A DNA stretch of 64,000 nt from Bacillota bacterium (GCA_024679955.1 JAILCQ010000017.1:32909-96908); one strand, 5' to 3'. Counted from the first letter of the stretch, positions 28,276 to 37,681 are shown. Notes: generated by a model not told the origin, from the letters alone. Numbers and translations are program-made.

Positions 28276-29022
28276 ATGAAGGAAAACACCTTCCGTCTCA
28301 CCGGCGTAGCCATACGCTCCCGGGATTATAAGGACGGAGACAAAATCATCACCATATTCAGCCTGGAACAGGGCAAGATCACCGCCCTGGCCAAAGGGGC
28401 GCGCAAACCCACGGCCAGCCTGCGGGGGGCGGTGCAGCTTTTGGCCCAGGGCAGCTATTTGCTGGCCCGCAGCCGCTCTTCCCTGCCCATCGTCACCCAG
28501 GCCTGCCAGGAGCAAAGCTTTTTGCCGCCCCAGGGGGGATTCCGGCAGATCGCCTACGCCTCCTATGTGGCGGAGCTCAGCGATCTGGCCCTGGAGGAAG
28601 GACAGCCCTCGCCGGAGCTGTATCGCCAGCTGCTGATCGCCCTGTCCTGGATCAAGCTGGGCGAAAGGCCGGAGGCCGCCGTCCGCTATTATGAGTTGCA
28701 GATCCTGCGGGAAATCGGCGCTTTTCCCGATCTTACCCTTTGCCGGGGCTGCGGCAAAGCAACGCCCTTTGCCGCCGTGCTTTCCCCGGCGGCTGGGGGC
28801 CTGCTGTGCCCGGACTGCGCCGAAGGGGACGGCCCCGCTTTGAGCCGGGGCGCGGTACTGACCCTGGCCAGATTGGCCGCCTTGCCGGCCCAGCGCCTGG
28901 CCTCGCTGGAATGGAGCCGGGATACGGGCCGGGAAATGGGCGAAGCCCTGGCCGCCTATTTGGATTATCATCTGGAATGCCATCCCAAATCCCGGGCTTT
29001 TTTAGACCTGCCTACCCCATAA
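28276..29022 (+). CDS. recO: DNA repair protein RecO
   Basis: 248 aa. N-terminal OB fold (residues about 1-80, RSRDYKDGDKIITIFSLEQG then KITALAKGARKP) and a C-terminal helical domain with a four-cysteine zinc site (CRGCGK ... CPDCAEG). RecO anneals SSB-coated DNA and helps load RecA. Start ATG 28276 follows AGGAGAATACAGC. Confidence 0.92.
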   Translation: MKENTFRLTGVAIRSRDYKDGDKIITIFSLEQGKITALAKGARKPTASLRGAVQLLAQGSYLLARSRSSLPIVTQACQEQSFLPPQGGFRQIAYASYVAELSDLALEEGQPSPELYRQLLIALSWIKLGERPEAAVRYYELQILREIGAFPDLTLCRGCGKATPFAAVLSPAAGGLLCPDCAEGDGPALSRGAVLTLARLAALPAQRLASLEWSRDTGREMGEALAAYLDYHLECHPKSRAFLDLPTP

Positions 29023-29137
29023 GCCCCAATCCCCCGCTGTCCTGCCCTTTTCCGGAAGGCGCCTGGGCCGTTCCGGCACAGAATTGCCCTGCCGCTGGCC
29101 GTAGGGCAACATTTTTTTTCAACGGCATGCATTTGTA

Positions 29138-29166
29138 TTGCCAAATTACTGCGAATATGGTATGCT
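29138..29166 (+). promoter_or_regulatory. Promoter of glyA
   Basis: TTGCCA and TATGCT with a 17-bp spacer, about 60 bp upstream of the start codon. The leader is short and no riboswitch fold was recognised. Confidence 0.55.
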
Positions 29167-29228
29167 AAAGGGTATCTGATATACAACTCTATAGAAATGT
29201 GCATAACGAAGCAATGGAGGATGAAAGG

Positions 29229-30464
29229 ATGTTTGACTTTTCTTATTTACAAACTGCCGATCCGGAAATGGCAGGCGTGGTAGAACGGGAATTGCAGCGG
29301 CAACAACATAAAATCGAATTGATCGCCTCGGAAAACTTCACTTCCCAAGCGGTCATGGCCGCCCAAGGATCGGTTTTGACCAATAAATATGCGGAAGGCT
29401 ATCCGGGCAAACGCTATTACGGCGGTTGCGAATATGTGGACCAGGCGGAAAACCTGGCCAAAGAGCGGGCCCTGAAAGTATTCGGCGGCGACCATGTCAA
29501 CGTGCAGCCCCACAGCGGCGCCCAGGCCAATATGTCGGTATATTTCACCGTCCTGCAGCCCGGCGACAAAGTCCTGGGCATGAGCCTGGCCCATGGCGGC
29601 CATCTTACCCATGGCAGCCCCTACAATTTCTCCGGCAAGCTGTATCAATTCTTCGGCTACGGCGTGGATGAAAAAAGCGAAGTCATTGATTACGACCAGG
29701 TAAAACAAATGGCCATGGAAATCAAGCCCAAACTGATCGTGGCCGGCGCTTCCGCCTATCCCCGTCTGCTGGATTTCGCCGCCTTTGCCGATATCGCCAA
29801 AGCCTGCGGCGCGTATCTGATGGTGGATATGGCCCATATCGCCGGTCTGGTAGCGGCGGGAGAGCATCCTTCTCCGGTCCCCTACAGCGATTTCGTCACC
29901 TCCACCACCCACAAGACCCTGCGGGGGCCCAGAGGCGGCTTTGTCATCTGCAAAGAAGAATTTGCCAAAACCCTGGATAAATGCGTCTTCCCCGGCATGC
30001 AGGGCGGCCCCCTGATGCATGTCATCGCCGCCAAAGGCGTTGCCTTCGGCGAAGCCCTGCAGCCTTCCTTCAAAGAATATCAACGGCAGGTCAAGAAAAA
30101 CGCCCAGGCCCTGGCCAAAGGCTTGATCGACCACGGCCTGCGTCTGGTCTCCGGCGGCACGGACAACCATCTGATGCTGGTGGACCTGCGGCCCATCGAC
30201 GTTACCGGCGTAGAAGCGGAAACCCGTCTGGATCAGGTGGGCATCACCTGCAATAAAAACGCCATCCCCTTCGACCCGCAAAAACCGGCGGTAACCAGCG
30301 GCATCCGTCTGGGCAGCGCCGCCGCCACCACCCGGGGCTTCAAAGAAGAAGATATGGCCCTGGTGGCGGACGCCATTTACTATTGCCTCCACGACGGAGA
30401 CGCCGGCGAAGCCAAAGCCCGGGAAATCAGCAAGGCCTTGACCGACAAATATCCGTTGTATTAA
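29229..30464 (+). CDS. glyA: Serine hydroxymethyltransferase
   Basis: PLP enzyme interconverting serine and glycine with transfer of a one-carbon unit to tetrahydrofolate. 411 aa, the standard length. Motifs: [27 protein letters not shown] and the PLP-lysine motif [15 protein letters not shown] at 29199 is in frame but GGAGG lies 8 nt before ATG 29229, which gives the typical N-terminus MFDFSYL. Confidence 0.96.
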   Translation: MFDFSYLQTADPEMAGVVERELQRQQHKIELIASENFTSQAVMAAQGSVLTNKYAEGYPGKRYYGGCEYVDQAENLAKERALKVFGGDHVNVQPHSGAQANMSVYFTVLQPGDKVLGMSLAHGGHLTHGSPYNFSGKLYQFFGYGVDEKSEVIDYDQVKQMAMEIKPKLIVAGASAYPRLLDFAAFADIAKACGAYLMVDMAHIAGLVAAGEHPSPVPYSDFVTSTTHKTLRGPRGGFVICKEEFAKTLDKCVFPGMQGGPLMHVIAAKGVAFGEALQPSFKEYQRQVKKNAQALAKGLIDHGLRLVSGGTDNHLMLVDLRPIDVTGVEAETRLDQVGITCNKNAIPFDPQKPAVTSGIRLGSAAATTRGFKEEDMALVADAIYYCLHDGDAGEAKAREISKALTDKYPLY

Positions 30465-30484
30465 TCGGCTTTTTTCGGTTTTCC

Positions 30485-30520
30485 TACGGCTTAGCCGCCT
30501 GCGGCTAAGCCGTATCTTTT
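30485..30520 (+). terminator. Intrinsic terminator of glyA
   Basis: Perfect 14-bp stem TACGGCTTAGCCGC/GCGGCTAAGCCGTA with a 2-nt centre (so a 4-6-nt effective loop), followed by TCTTTT. Confidence 0.85.
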
Positions 30521-30573
30521 ATCCTGTATCTTCTATCAGCCGCAAGCTTCACCGCTATAAGGAGGGACGGATC

Positions 30574-31302
30574 ATGCTGGAAGATTGGCGCAACGCTTTC
30601 GCGGATCTATTCTATCCCCAAAGCGCCTGCGTGATCTGCGGCCGGGCCGTGGCCCGTCCGGGGTGGTGCGACGACTGCCGGGATAAAGCCTTCGCCTATG
30701 GCAATTGTCCCTGGGGCGCTTGCTTTCTGCCGCCACTTGGCAGCAACGGCCTTTGCGCCGGCTGCCAGGGCGATCCCCCTTATACCCTGGCCCGGGCCGC
30801 CGCGCCCTATCAGGGAAACCTGCGCCAAGCCCTGTTGGCCTTCAAGTACCAAAAGCAATTGGCCAAACGCCGGCCTTTGGCGGCGATCATGAGCCAATGC
30901 TTTCAGCGGCATTATGCCGGGATCGCTTTTGACTATATACTGCCCACGCCATTATCGTCCCAGCGTCTGGCCAGCCGCGGCTACAATCAAAGCGCCCTTT
31001 TGGCCAAGGAACTGTCGCGCATCCTGGGCATACCCTACCGGCAAGATCTGCTGCTGCGGATCAAAGATACGCCGCCTTTGGCGCCCCACAACGCCAGACA
31101 AAGATCGGCGCTGCTGGCAGGGGCTTTCGCCTGTCCCCAGCCGCTTGCCGGTACAGTGATCCTGCTGGTGGACGACATTTTTACCACCGGCGCCACCGCC
31201 CGGGGCTGCGCCGGCGCATTGCTGCGTCAGGGGGCCAAGGCGGTATATGTGCTGACCGCCGCCGCCTCTTTGCAAAACGGACTCAACGGCGAACAACGCT
31301 GA
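30574..31302 (+). CDS. comFC: ComF family protein (phosphoribosyltransferase fold)
   Basis: 242 aa. An N-terminal zinc ribbon (CVICG ... CDDC and CAGC) is followed by a type I phosphoribosyltransferase domain with the PRPP loop VILLVDDIFTTGATARGC. ComFC is needed for uptake and processing of transforming DNA in competent bacteria. No comFA helicase gene is adjacent. GGAGGG precedes ATG 30574. Confidence 0.9.
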   Translation: MLEDWRNAFADLFYPQSACVICGRAVARPGWCDDCRDKAFAYGNCPWGACFLPPLGSNGLCAGCQGDPPYTLARAAAPYQGNLRQALLAFKYQKQLAKRRPLAAIMSQCFQRHYAGIAFDYILPTPLSSQRLASRGYNQSALLAKELSRILGIPYRQDLLLRIKDTPPLAPHNARQRSALLAGAFACPQPLAGTVILLVDDIFTTGATARGCAGALLRQGAKAVYVLTAAASLQNGLNGEQR

Positions 31303-31356
31303 CGCCTACCCTTCGCCGCGGGGCATGGACTGCACAGCAGCGATAAAAACAACAAA

Positions 31357-31394
31357 GGGCCTGCCGCCTCCTAAGAAGCGGCAAGCCCTTTTTT
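31357..31394. terminator. Bidirectional terminator between comFC and the stalk protein gene
   Basis: GGGC-TGCCGC / GCGGCA-GCCC stem with one mismatch, then TTTTTT on the plus strand and CTTTGTTG on the minus strand. The flanking genes converge here. Confidence 0.75.
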
Positions 31395-31469
31395 CGTCTG
31401 TTTTCCTATGCTCTCATGCTCTGCCGTGGCGGCGGCTGCCGCCAGACATAGCAGACGGAAAAGCCATTA

Positions 31470-32885
31470 TTATTCCCCTTCACCAATGATAGCGCCCATC
31501 AGCAAATCCATAATGTCCACAACATTCTGGGTGGGCATGGCGGGCACTTTTTTGTCGGTATCGCTATAGGCCATGCTGCCGCTGATTTCCATATTCAGCA
31601 GAGAGGCCGCATCCATGGCGACTTTGAAGTTCTGTTTGCCGGCTGCGTTCATATCGCAATCAACGGTCATGGTCATGCCTTCCGCGCTCAGTTTGGCGTC
31701 CAAATCGTAGGAAGCAAAAGCGTCGTTGGCGGTTTTTATGACCAAAGTCATTTCTACATCCACGCCTTCCATGTCTTTGACGCTGGTTTTGGCGGTGTAA
31801 ACGTCGCCGGCTTTGACGAAGGCTTTATCGCCGACCACCGTTTCCACGGCATTCAGCTCTTTTACCAGTTCCGCATAGCTGTTGACATCGGTGGGGCCGC
31901 TCATGGCCACCAGCAGGCGCAGCGCATCCTCCATGCTATCCACTTTGGAAACGGATTGCAGCATAGACATATCAAAGCCCATATCCATGTCCATGTCGCT
32001 CAGCAATTCCATGAAATCAAACAGCAGCCAGGCGTCCTCTTTTTGTTCCAGCATTTGGTTGAGGAAGGCGCTCTGCATATAATATTTGCCGCTGTTCATA
32101 TCCATCAGAACATGGACTTTCATGTTCTTCAGACCGTTGATCAGCTCGTTGATTTCCGCTTGCTCCGCTTCATCCGCTTCGGCAGTCAATTCGCTCAGCA
32201 ACTGTTCCATAGCCAGACTCATGGTCATGTTCATATCCATAGCGGATACGCCGTCCACCAAACCGTCGAAGGTGACATTGGCGTCCATGGGATAGGTGGT
32301 GCTTTCATCGGCGGCGACTTTCATTTTCATATCCATGTTGCCGGTAAAAGCGTATGTTTTGTCATAATATTTGGCGTTGTCGGCCAAGATCAGATTCATC
32401 AGGGTGAAGTTTTCGGCGTATTTGGCCGCCAATTTGTCGGTATCAATGATCAGTACGGTACGTTTGGCAGCGTCCCAGCCTACCGAAGCGCCCAAAGCCT
32501 GCGCGGCGAAACGGACCGGGATCAAGGTGCGGCCTTCGCGGATAAACGTAGCGGCGTCGATTTGCACCGTGGTTTTGTTTTCGCCTTCGGCGATGGTCAC
32601 GGCTTTTTCACCGATCACGAAGGAAATGTTCAGGCCGTCCCGTTCCGCCAGAACGGTGCGGGTGGCGTCGTCAAAATCCACCTCCGCACCCATGGCTTCA
32701 AACAGCGCGCGGAAGGGTACAAAGGTACGTCCGTCGACAATGATCGGCGCAACTTCGCCCACCTGAATATTCTGACCATCCAATTGGATGGCGATTTCCT
32801 GATTGTCAGCCAAAGCGGCGCTGGAGAAGACGGCTACCAGCATCAAAACGCAAAAGGCGACAGCAAGCACTTTACTGAGTTTCAT
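31470..32885 (-). CDS. Secreted copper-amine-oxidase-N ('stalk') domain protein
   Basis: 471 aa. A signal peptide (about 1-26, ending SSAALA) is followed by a CuAO-N1 stalk domain (about 30-150) with VGEVAPIIVDGRTFVPFRAL and REGRTLIPVRFAAQALGASV. The remaining 320 residues are acidic and methionine-rich (NMDMKMKV, SDMDMDMGFDMSML) and resemble the LolA/DUF6612 beta-sandwich proteins of Clostridia. It is probably exported or wall-associated; no function is assigned. Confidence 0.8.
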   Translation of the reverse strand: MKLSKVLAVAFCVLMLVAVFSSAALADNQEIAIQLDGQNIQVGEVAPIIVDGRTFVPFRALFEAMGAEVDFDDATRTVLAERDGLNISFVIGEKAVTIAEGENKTTVQIDAATFIREGRTLIPVRFAAQALGASVGWDAAKRTVLIIDTDKLAAKYAENFTLMNLILADNAKYYDKTYAFTGNMDMKMKVAADESTTYPMDANVTFDGLVDGVSAMDMNMTMSLAMEQLLSELTAEADEAEQAEINELINGLKNMKVHVLMDMNSGKYYMQSAFLNQMLEQKEDAWLLFDFMELLSDMDMDMGFDMSMLQSVSKVDSMEDALRLLVAMSGPTDVNSYAELVKELNAVETVVGDKAFVKAGDVYTAKTSVKDMEGVDVEMTLVIKTANDAFASYDLDAKLSAEGMTMTVDCDMNAAGKQNFKVAMDAASLLNMEISGSMAYSDTDKKVPAMPTQNVVDIMDLLMGAIIGEGE

Positions 32886-32946
32886 TTTTTATATCCCCCT
32901 TTTGTTTTAATCGATCCGGCATTCCTATATACCGAGGCTGAGTATA

Positions 32947-32975
32947 AGTATACTATAATCCGATGCGCTTTGCAA
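32947..32975 (-). promoter_or_regulatory. Promoter of the stalk protein gene
   Basis: Minus-strand TTGCAA and TATACT with a 17-bp spacer. A second TATACT-like hexamer follows directly. CTTATACTC (reverse of 32940-32948) also occurs in the divergent ABC-transporter promoter at 33071-33079. Confidence 0.55.
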
Positions 32976-33049
32976 GTGACTGCAGACGGAAACCCACCCC
33001 AGTCCCTCCTTTTGGCAACTTCTATTTATCCTCTCAAACAAATAAAAGC

Positions 33050-33078
33050 TTGACATTATACTCTCGTAAACTTATACT
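33050..33078 (+). promoter_or_regulatory. Promoter of the FecCD-moeA operon
   Basis: Consensus TTGACA and TATACT, 17-bp spacer. The 9-mer TTATACTCT is directly repeated at 33056-33064 and 33072-33080, 16 bp apart, and CTTATA/TATAAG forms a dyad over the -10 box. These could bind a regulator, e.g. a metal-responsive repressor. Confidence 0.7.
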
Positions 33079-33159
33079 CTTATAAGAATATATGTTCACG
33101 CACGATTCCCGTTTCCTGAAATCCCTGCCGCAAGAAGCCTGCCGGAGCCGGTAAAAACC

Positions 33160-34179
33160 ATGACCGCGAAAAAAAAGAACCGCATCATCTTTATTTCACT
33201 TTCTCTTTTACTGTTGGGCTGCTGTATCCTTTCCCTTTCTTTGGGAAGATATCCCGTGCCTTTTGATCAAACCCTGTCCATTTTGCTGCATAAAATCCGG
33301 CCCCTATCTGCCGCTTGGAACGAAGATATGGCCAATGTGGTATTGAACGTGCGTTTGCCCCGATTATTGGGCGGCGTTTTGGTGGGCGCGGCTTTGGCGG
33401 CCTCCGGCGCCACCTATCAAAGCATTTTCCGCAATCCGCTGGTATCCCCGGATTTGCTGGGCGTTTCCGCCGGGGCCTGCACCGGCGCGGCTTTGGCCAT
33501 TGTTCTCCATGCCGGTACGTTCATGGTGCAAATGCTGGCCCTGGTTTGCGGCCTGGCGGCGGTGGGTCTCACCAATTTGATACCCCGGTTTTTCCGCAAC
33601 CAAAGCTCTTTGATGCTGGTTTTGGCCGGCGTGGTGGTGGGCGGCTTCATGAACGCCCTGTTCGGCATTCTCAAATATGTGGCCGACCCGGAACAGGAAC
33701 TGGCCTCCATCGTCTACTGGACCATGGGCAGTTTCGCCAATATCAAGCAACCGATCTTGCAGGCCCTGGCGCCGGGTATGTTGGCGGCCCTGGCTGTGCT
33801 GTTTTTGTTGCGCTGGCGCATCAATGTGCTGTCCTTGGGAGAACGGGAAGCCGCCTCTCTGGGCATAAACGTGGGTTTGACCCGGGGTTTGTGCATCCTT
33901 TGCGCCACCGCCCTTACCGCCTGCGCCGTCTGTCTCAGCGGCGCCATCGGCTGGATCGGGCTGATCACCCCGCATTTTGCCCGGTTGCTGACCGGAGAAG
34001 ACGCCCGCAGTCTGTTGCCGGCTTCCGTACTGATCGGCGCCATCCTGACCGCCGCCACAGACTGGCTGGCCCGCAATCTCACCGGCGCGGAAATCCCATT
34101 GAGCATCCTCACCGGCCTGGTGGGCGCGCCGGCGTTTATTATCCTCTTATTGGCGCAAAAAAGGAAAATCCAAGAATGA
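33160..34179 (+). CDS. FecCD-type ABC importer permease
   Basis: 339-aa permease with about ten membrane helices of the BtuC/FecCD family (RLPRLLGGVLVGAALAASGA, SGAIGWIGLITPHFARLL, GAEIPLSILTGLVGAPAFII). The family imports siderophores, haem, cobalamin, and in some cases molybdate/tungstate. It is the first gene of a four-gene operon with ATPase, binding protein and a MoeA paralogue. The ribosome site is weak (GGAGCCGGTAAAAACC before ATG). Confidence 0.9.
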   Translation: MTAKKKNRIIFISLSLLLLGCCILSLSLGRYPVPFDQTLSILLHKIRPLSAAWNEDMANVVLNVRLPRLLGGVLVGAALAASGATYQSIFRNPLVSPDLLGVSAGACTGAALAIVLHAGTFMVQMLALVCGLAAVGLTNLIPRFFRNQSSLMLVLAGVVVGGFMNALFGILKYVADPEQELASIVYWTMGSFANIKQPILQALAPGMLAALAVLFLLRWRINVLSLGEREAASLGINVGLTRGLCILCATALTACAVCLSGAIGWIGLITPHFARLLTGEDARSLLPASVLIGAILTAATDWLARNLTGAEIPLSILTGLVGAPAFIILLLAQKRKIQE

Positions 34180-35036
34180 ATATAGATTCTATCAACGACT
34201 CCACCCTTTCCCCGGCTCTGTCCGTAGAAAACCTTTCTTTCGCCTATGAAAAAGGCAACTATTTGTTTAAAAATCTGCATTTCCAGTTGGAAAAAGGGCA
34301 AATTTTGCAAATCCTCGGCGCCAATGGCGCGGGGAAAACCACCCTGCTCAATTGCCTCGCCCGGCAATTACACCCCAAAAGCGGCGTCATCCGCCTGTTT
34401 GGCCGGGACCTGCGCCAAATCAGCCGCCTGGAATTGGCGCAAAAAATGGCCTATGTGCCCCAACTGTCCGCCAGCCTCTGCCGCTTTAAGGTGATCGACT
34501 ATACGGTAATGGGCCGCACGCCCCATCTGAAAGCACTGGCTTCGCCGGGGGAAGCGGATTACGGCTTGGCCCGGCGATATCTGGCGGATCTGCGTTTAAG
34601 CCATCTGGCGGAAAAAACCATGGATCAGCTGAGCGGCGGTGAAAGGCAGCAGGTGCAGATCGCCCGGGCCCTGACCCAACAAAGCCCGCTGATCCTCCTG
34701 GACGAACCGGCCAATCATCTGGATTACGGCAATCAACACCGTATCCTGGGGCTGATGACCTCCTTGGCGGCGCAAGGCTATACCCTGATCGCTACCACTC
34801 ATATGCCGGACGCCCCTTTGCTTACCGGCGGTTTCGTGGGCATTTTCGCCGGCGGGCAGTTCCTGTTCGGCCCATCGTCAGAAATGCTGACCGGTCAAAC
34901 ACTGGAAAAGATATACGGCATACAAGGTAAAGTGCTGGATATCCCGGAGATCGGCCGCAAAGCCTGTTTTTGCCTGCAGCCGCAGGCCAATTCTGGGGAA
35001 AACCGGAAAACGGTTTCCATAAATAATCAATTATAA
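34176..35036 (+). CDS. ABC importer ATP-binding protein
   Basis: 286 aa. Walker A GANGAGKTT, signature LSGGERQQVQIARAL, Walker B LILLDEPANHLD and the switch histidine in ATTHMP. It belongs to the FepC/BtuD class that partners FecCD permeases. The start overlaps the permease stop by 4 nt (ATGA). Confidence 0.92.
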   Translation: MNIDSINDSTLSPALSVENLSFAYEKGNYLFKNLHFQLEKGQILQILGANGAGKTTLLNCLARQLHPKSGVIRLFGRDLRQISRLELAQKMAYVPQLSASLCRFKVIDYTVMGRTPHLKALASPGEADYGLARRYLADLRLSHLAEKTMDQLSGGERQQVQIARALTQQSPLILLDEPANHLDYGNQHRILGLMTSLAAQGYTLIATTHMPDAPLLTGGFVGIFAGGQFLFGPSSEMLTGQTLEKIYGIQGKVLDIPEIGRKACFCLQPQANSGENRKTVSINNQL

Positions 35037-35049
35037 AGGAGACAATAAG

Positions 35050-36168
35050 ATGAGAGGATTCAGTAAAAAGAGTTTGCTTCTGTCATTGATCCTGCTGTCG
35101 GTGATCCTGGTATTCGCTGCCTGCACACCGGCGGATCAAAACCCGTCGTCTTCCGGCGATGAACAAAAGGAACAGGCGCAAAGCAGCGACGGCGTCCGCA
35201 TCTTTACCGATTTAAGCGGCGCGGAAGTGGAATTGCCGGAAGATATCCATTCGGTGATTCATTTGTGGCCGGCCAGCACGGCCATGCAGGTATTCCTGGG
35301 CGCGGGTGATACCATCACCGGCACTTTGTCCGGCGTGCAAAAAGGTTGGGGCTGGCTGTGCGCCGCTTGCCCGCATCTGCTGGAAGTGGAAGGCTTCACC
35401 GGAGACGCCACGGCGGAAACCCTGCTGGCCCTGAATCCCGACGTGGTGATCACCCCCAACGCCGACACCGCCGAAAGCTTGCGGCAGGCCGGCGTACCCT
35501 GCGTCTGCATGCTGGGCGATCAGGAATCCATACCCGCCCTGGAAGAATTCTGCATGAAAATGGCGGAATTGCTGGGCGGCGACACCATAGCCAAAGCGGA
35601 AAGCTATTGCCAATACCTGGACGGTTTGGTGGAAACCGTCAGCCAAGCCACCTCGGCTTTGACCCCGGAAGAAAGAGTATCCCTCTATTATAATTCCGCA
35701 CAGCATGGAGACAGCCCCTTACTGACTTGCGGCGCAAACTACATCACCAAAACCTGGATGGATATTTGCGGCGTGGATAATGTGGCCGTGGATTTGGTGG
35801 AAGGCGGAGATGTGGAAATCGCCATGGAAGAAATCGTCGCCGCAGACCCCGATTATATTCTGGTGGGCGGTTCCAGCCAGGAAGCGGCTTTGGCAACCAT
35901 TCAGCAAGACGCGGCCTGGCAAGGCCTCCGCGCCGTGCAGGAAGGCCATGTCATCGCCAATCCCCAGGGCGTGATGAAATGGGAAAAATTCGGTCCGGAA
36001 ATCGCCATTCAAATCGTGTGGTTCACCAAACAGGTTTATCCGCAATTGCTGGCCGATATCGATGTGGAACAGCATGTACGGGATTTTTATTCTCAATGGT
36101 ACGATTTTGATTTAAGCGACGAAGAGTATGCCTCCATGCTGGCCGGCAGCTCCGGCCCCCAGAAGTAA
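35050..36168 (+). CDS. ABC importer substrate-binding lipoprotein
   Basis: 372 aa. The lipobox FAAC gives a lipid-anchored cysteine at about 25. The rest is a type III (TroA/BtuF-like) binding protein: VELPEDIHSVIHLWPASTA, LLALNPDVVITPNAD, and a second lobe with VDLVEGGDVEIAMEEIVAAD. The ligand cannot be read from sequence; the MoeA gene directly after the stop codon points to molybdate or tungstate rather than iron. Confidence 0.88.
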   Translation: MRGFSKKSLLLSLILLSVILVFAACTPADQNPSSSGDEQKEQAQSSDGVRIFTDLSGAEVELPEDIHSVIHLWPASTAMQVFLGAGDTITGTLSGVQKGWGWLCAACPHLLEVEGFTGDATAETLLALNPDVVITPNADTAESLRQAGVPCVCMLGDQESIPALEEFCMKMAELLGGDTIAKAESYCQYLDGLVETVSQATSALTPEERVSLYYNSAQHGDSPLLTCGANYITKTWMDICGVDNVAVDLVEGGDVEIAMEEIVAADPDYILVGGSSQEAALATIQQDAAWQGLRAVQEGHVIANPQGVMKWEKFGPEIAIQIVWFTKQVYPQLLADIDVEQHVRDFYSQWYDFDLSDEEYASMLAGSSGPQK

Positions 36169-37383
36169 ATGCGGCGGGAACAAGCCCCGCAGCCGGGGCG
36201 GGATGCATTCGCAGCCATGATATGCCGTTTGAGCAAATTCACGCCGGAACAGGAGATCATACCGCTGGAGCAAGGGACGGGCCGGGTTTTGGCCCAGGAC
36301 GCTTATTCCTTAAACGAATTGCCCAATGCGGCGGTAAGCCGCCTGGACGGCATAGCCTACCGTTTCGCCGATTATCAACGCTGCGGCGGCGATTGCAGCC
36401 AATGGCAGGAAGGCCGGGACTATGTGTTCAGCAATACCGGCGTGGCCATTCCGCCGGACTATGATTGCGTCACCCTGATCGAGGATTGCCAATTCGACGC
36501 CGCCGGCGCTTTGCGCATCACCGCCCCGCCGCAGGGGACAGGACAAAACATCTCCCCCGCAGGCAGCCGCATGCAGACCGGCGACATACTGCTGCGCCGG
36601 GGCCAGGTTTTGGAACCGGCACATCTGGGCTTGCTGGCGGAGGGCGGCTTTGCCCGCATAGCGGTACGCAAAAAACCGGTGGTGGCCTTTATCCCTACCG
36701 GGGACGAATTGATTCCCCGCCATGCCCTGCTGCCCAAGGGAAAAACTGTGGAAAGCAACAGTCTGGTCATCGGCGAATGGATACGCCGTTGGGGCGGAGA
36801 GCCTTATATATTTCCCATCGTCCCCGACGATTTGGACTTATTGAGCCAGGCCCTGCGCCGCGCCTTGTCCTGCTGCGATATTGTGGTGCTGAACGCCGGT
36901 TCTTCCAAAGGCCGCAAGGATTTTGCCACAGACGCCATGAACAGCGTCGGCGAAGTGTACGTATACGAAACCGGCTGCGGCCCCGGCAAACATGCCTCTT
37001 TCGCCCTGTCTCCGGATGGCAAGCCTATTTTGGGCCTGGCAGGGCCGCCGGGCGGAGCCGCTTTGACCGCCGGTTGGTATCTGGCGCCTTTGATTTGCCA
37101 ATATTTGGGCAAGCCGCTGGCTAAGCCGGGCACGATCCGGGCGATCTTGCTGGACGAAGCCAAAGCGCATGTGCCTTTTGAATTCTATTTGCCGGTCACC
37201 GCCTATCGCAGAGCGGACGGCGTTTATGTGGCGCAGCCCCACGGACATGGCAACAAAAACCGGCCGGCTTTCATCGCCAACGCCATCCTGCCTATCCCCG
37301 GCGGCAGGCGCTTCGCCCCCGGCGAAGAAGTGGAGCTGGAATTGCAAACCTCCAGGGAATATTTGCCGCCGTATCAAGAGTAA
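36169..37383 (+). CDS. moeA: MoeA-like molybdopterin molybdenumtransferase
   Basis: 404 aa with MoeA domains in order: domain I/II (VLAQDAYSLNELPNAAVSRL DGIAY), MoCF_biosynth (VVAFIPTGDELIP, VESNSLVIGEWI, NAGSSKGRKD) and a C-terminal beta-barrel. MoeA inserts Mo or W into adenylylated molybdopterin. The normally strict GLPGNPVS motif reads GLAGPPGG here, so activity or metal choice may differ. It starts right after the TAA of the binding-protein gene, so metal uptake and insertion appear co-expressed. Confidence 0.85.
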   Translation: MRREQAPQPGRDAFAAMICRLSKFTPEQEIIPLEQGTGRVLAQDAYSLNELPNAAVSRLDGIAYRFADYQRCGGDCSQWQEGRDYVFSNTGVAIPPDYDCVTLIEDCQFDAAGALRITAPPQGTGQNISPAGSRMQTGDILLRRGQVLEPAHLGLLAEGGFARIAVRKKPVVAFIPTGDELIPRHALLPKGKTVESNSLVIGEWIRRWGGEPYIFPIVPDDLDLLSQALRRALSCCDIVVLNAGSSKGRKDFATDAMNSVGEVYVYETGCGPGKHASFALSPDGKPILGLAGPPGGAALTAGWYLAPLICQYLGKPLAKPGTIRAILLDEAKAHVPFEFYLPVTAYRRADGVYVAQPHGHGNKNRPAFIANAILPIPGGRRFAPGEEVELELQTSREYLPPYQE

Positions 37384-37424
37384 AAGCATTTTTTGCGCAT
37401 ACTCCATTTTGCTTTATTCCCCAA

Positions 37425-37465
37425 CGCCAAACGCTTTTCTGCAAACCGCAGAAAAGCGTTTGGCG
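37425..37465. repeat. Perfect 18-bp stem-loop after moeA
   Basis: Arms CGCCAAACGCTTTTCTGC and GCAGAAAAGCGTTTGGCG with a 5-nt loop, 41 bp after the moeA stop. No T tract follows, so it may be an RNA-stabilising or factor-dependent terminator structure. Confidence 0.65.
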
Positions 37466-37560
37466 CAATCCAGGCAAACGGCTTTGGAGATAAACAGAAT
37501 CATCCCCGTATAATGAAGGAAACCGGCCGTAGGCAAACCCGTGCATACGATAAAAAAATA

Positions 37561-37589
37561 TTGACATTTAGCAGGAACGCTGATATAAT
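37561..37589 (+). promoter_or_regulatory. Promoter of the tRNA operon
   Basis: Fully consensus TTGACA and TATAAT with a 17-bp spacer, 16 bp upstream of tRNA-Thr. Confidence 0.85.
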
Positions 37590-37605
37590 AAGCTTTGTCA
37601 GTTTT

Positions 37606-37681
37606 GCCGACGTAGCTCAATTGGCAGAGCAACTGATTTGTAATCAGTAGGTTGCGGGTTCGAGTCCCATCGTCGGCTCCA
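37606..37681 (+). tRNA. tRNA-Thr (anticodon TGT)
   Basis: 76 nt including an encoded CCA. Acceptor GCCGACG pairs with CGTCGGC; anticodon stem ACTGA/TCAGT encloses TTTGTAA, giving TGT. The T stem has one C-A mismatch. Confidence 0.95.

Noticed and set aside
29023..29228. Glycine riboswitch before glyA
   Set aside because: The leader after the promoter is only about 60 nt and shows no tandem aptamer pattern.
33315..34175. 573-aa frame running through the permease gene into the ATPase gene
   Set aside because: Its first half is an alternative frame of the permease; the real ATPase starts at 34176 with the usual ATGA overlap.
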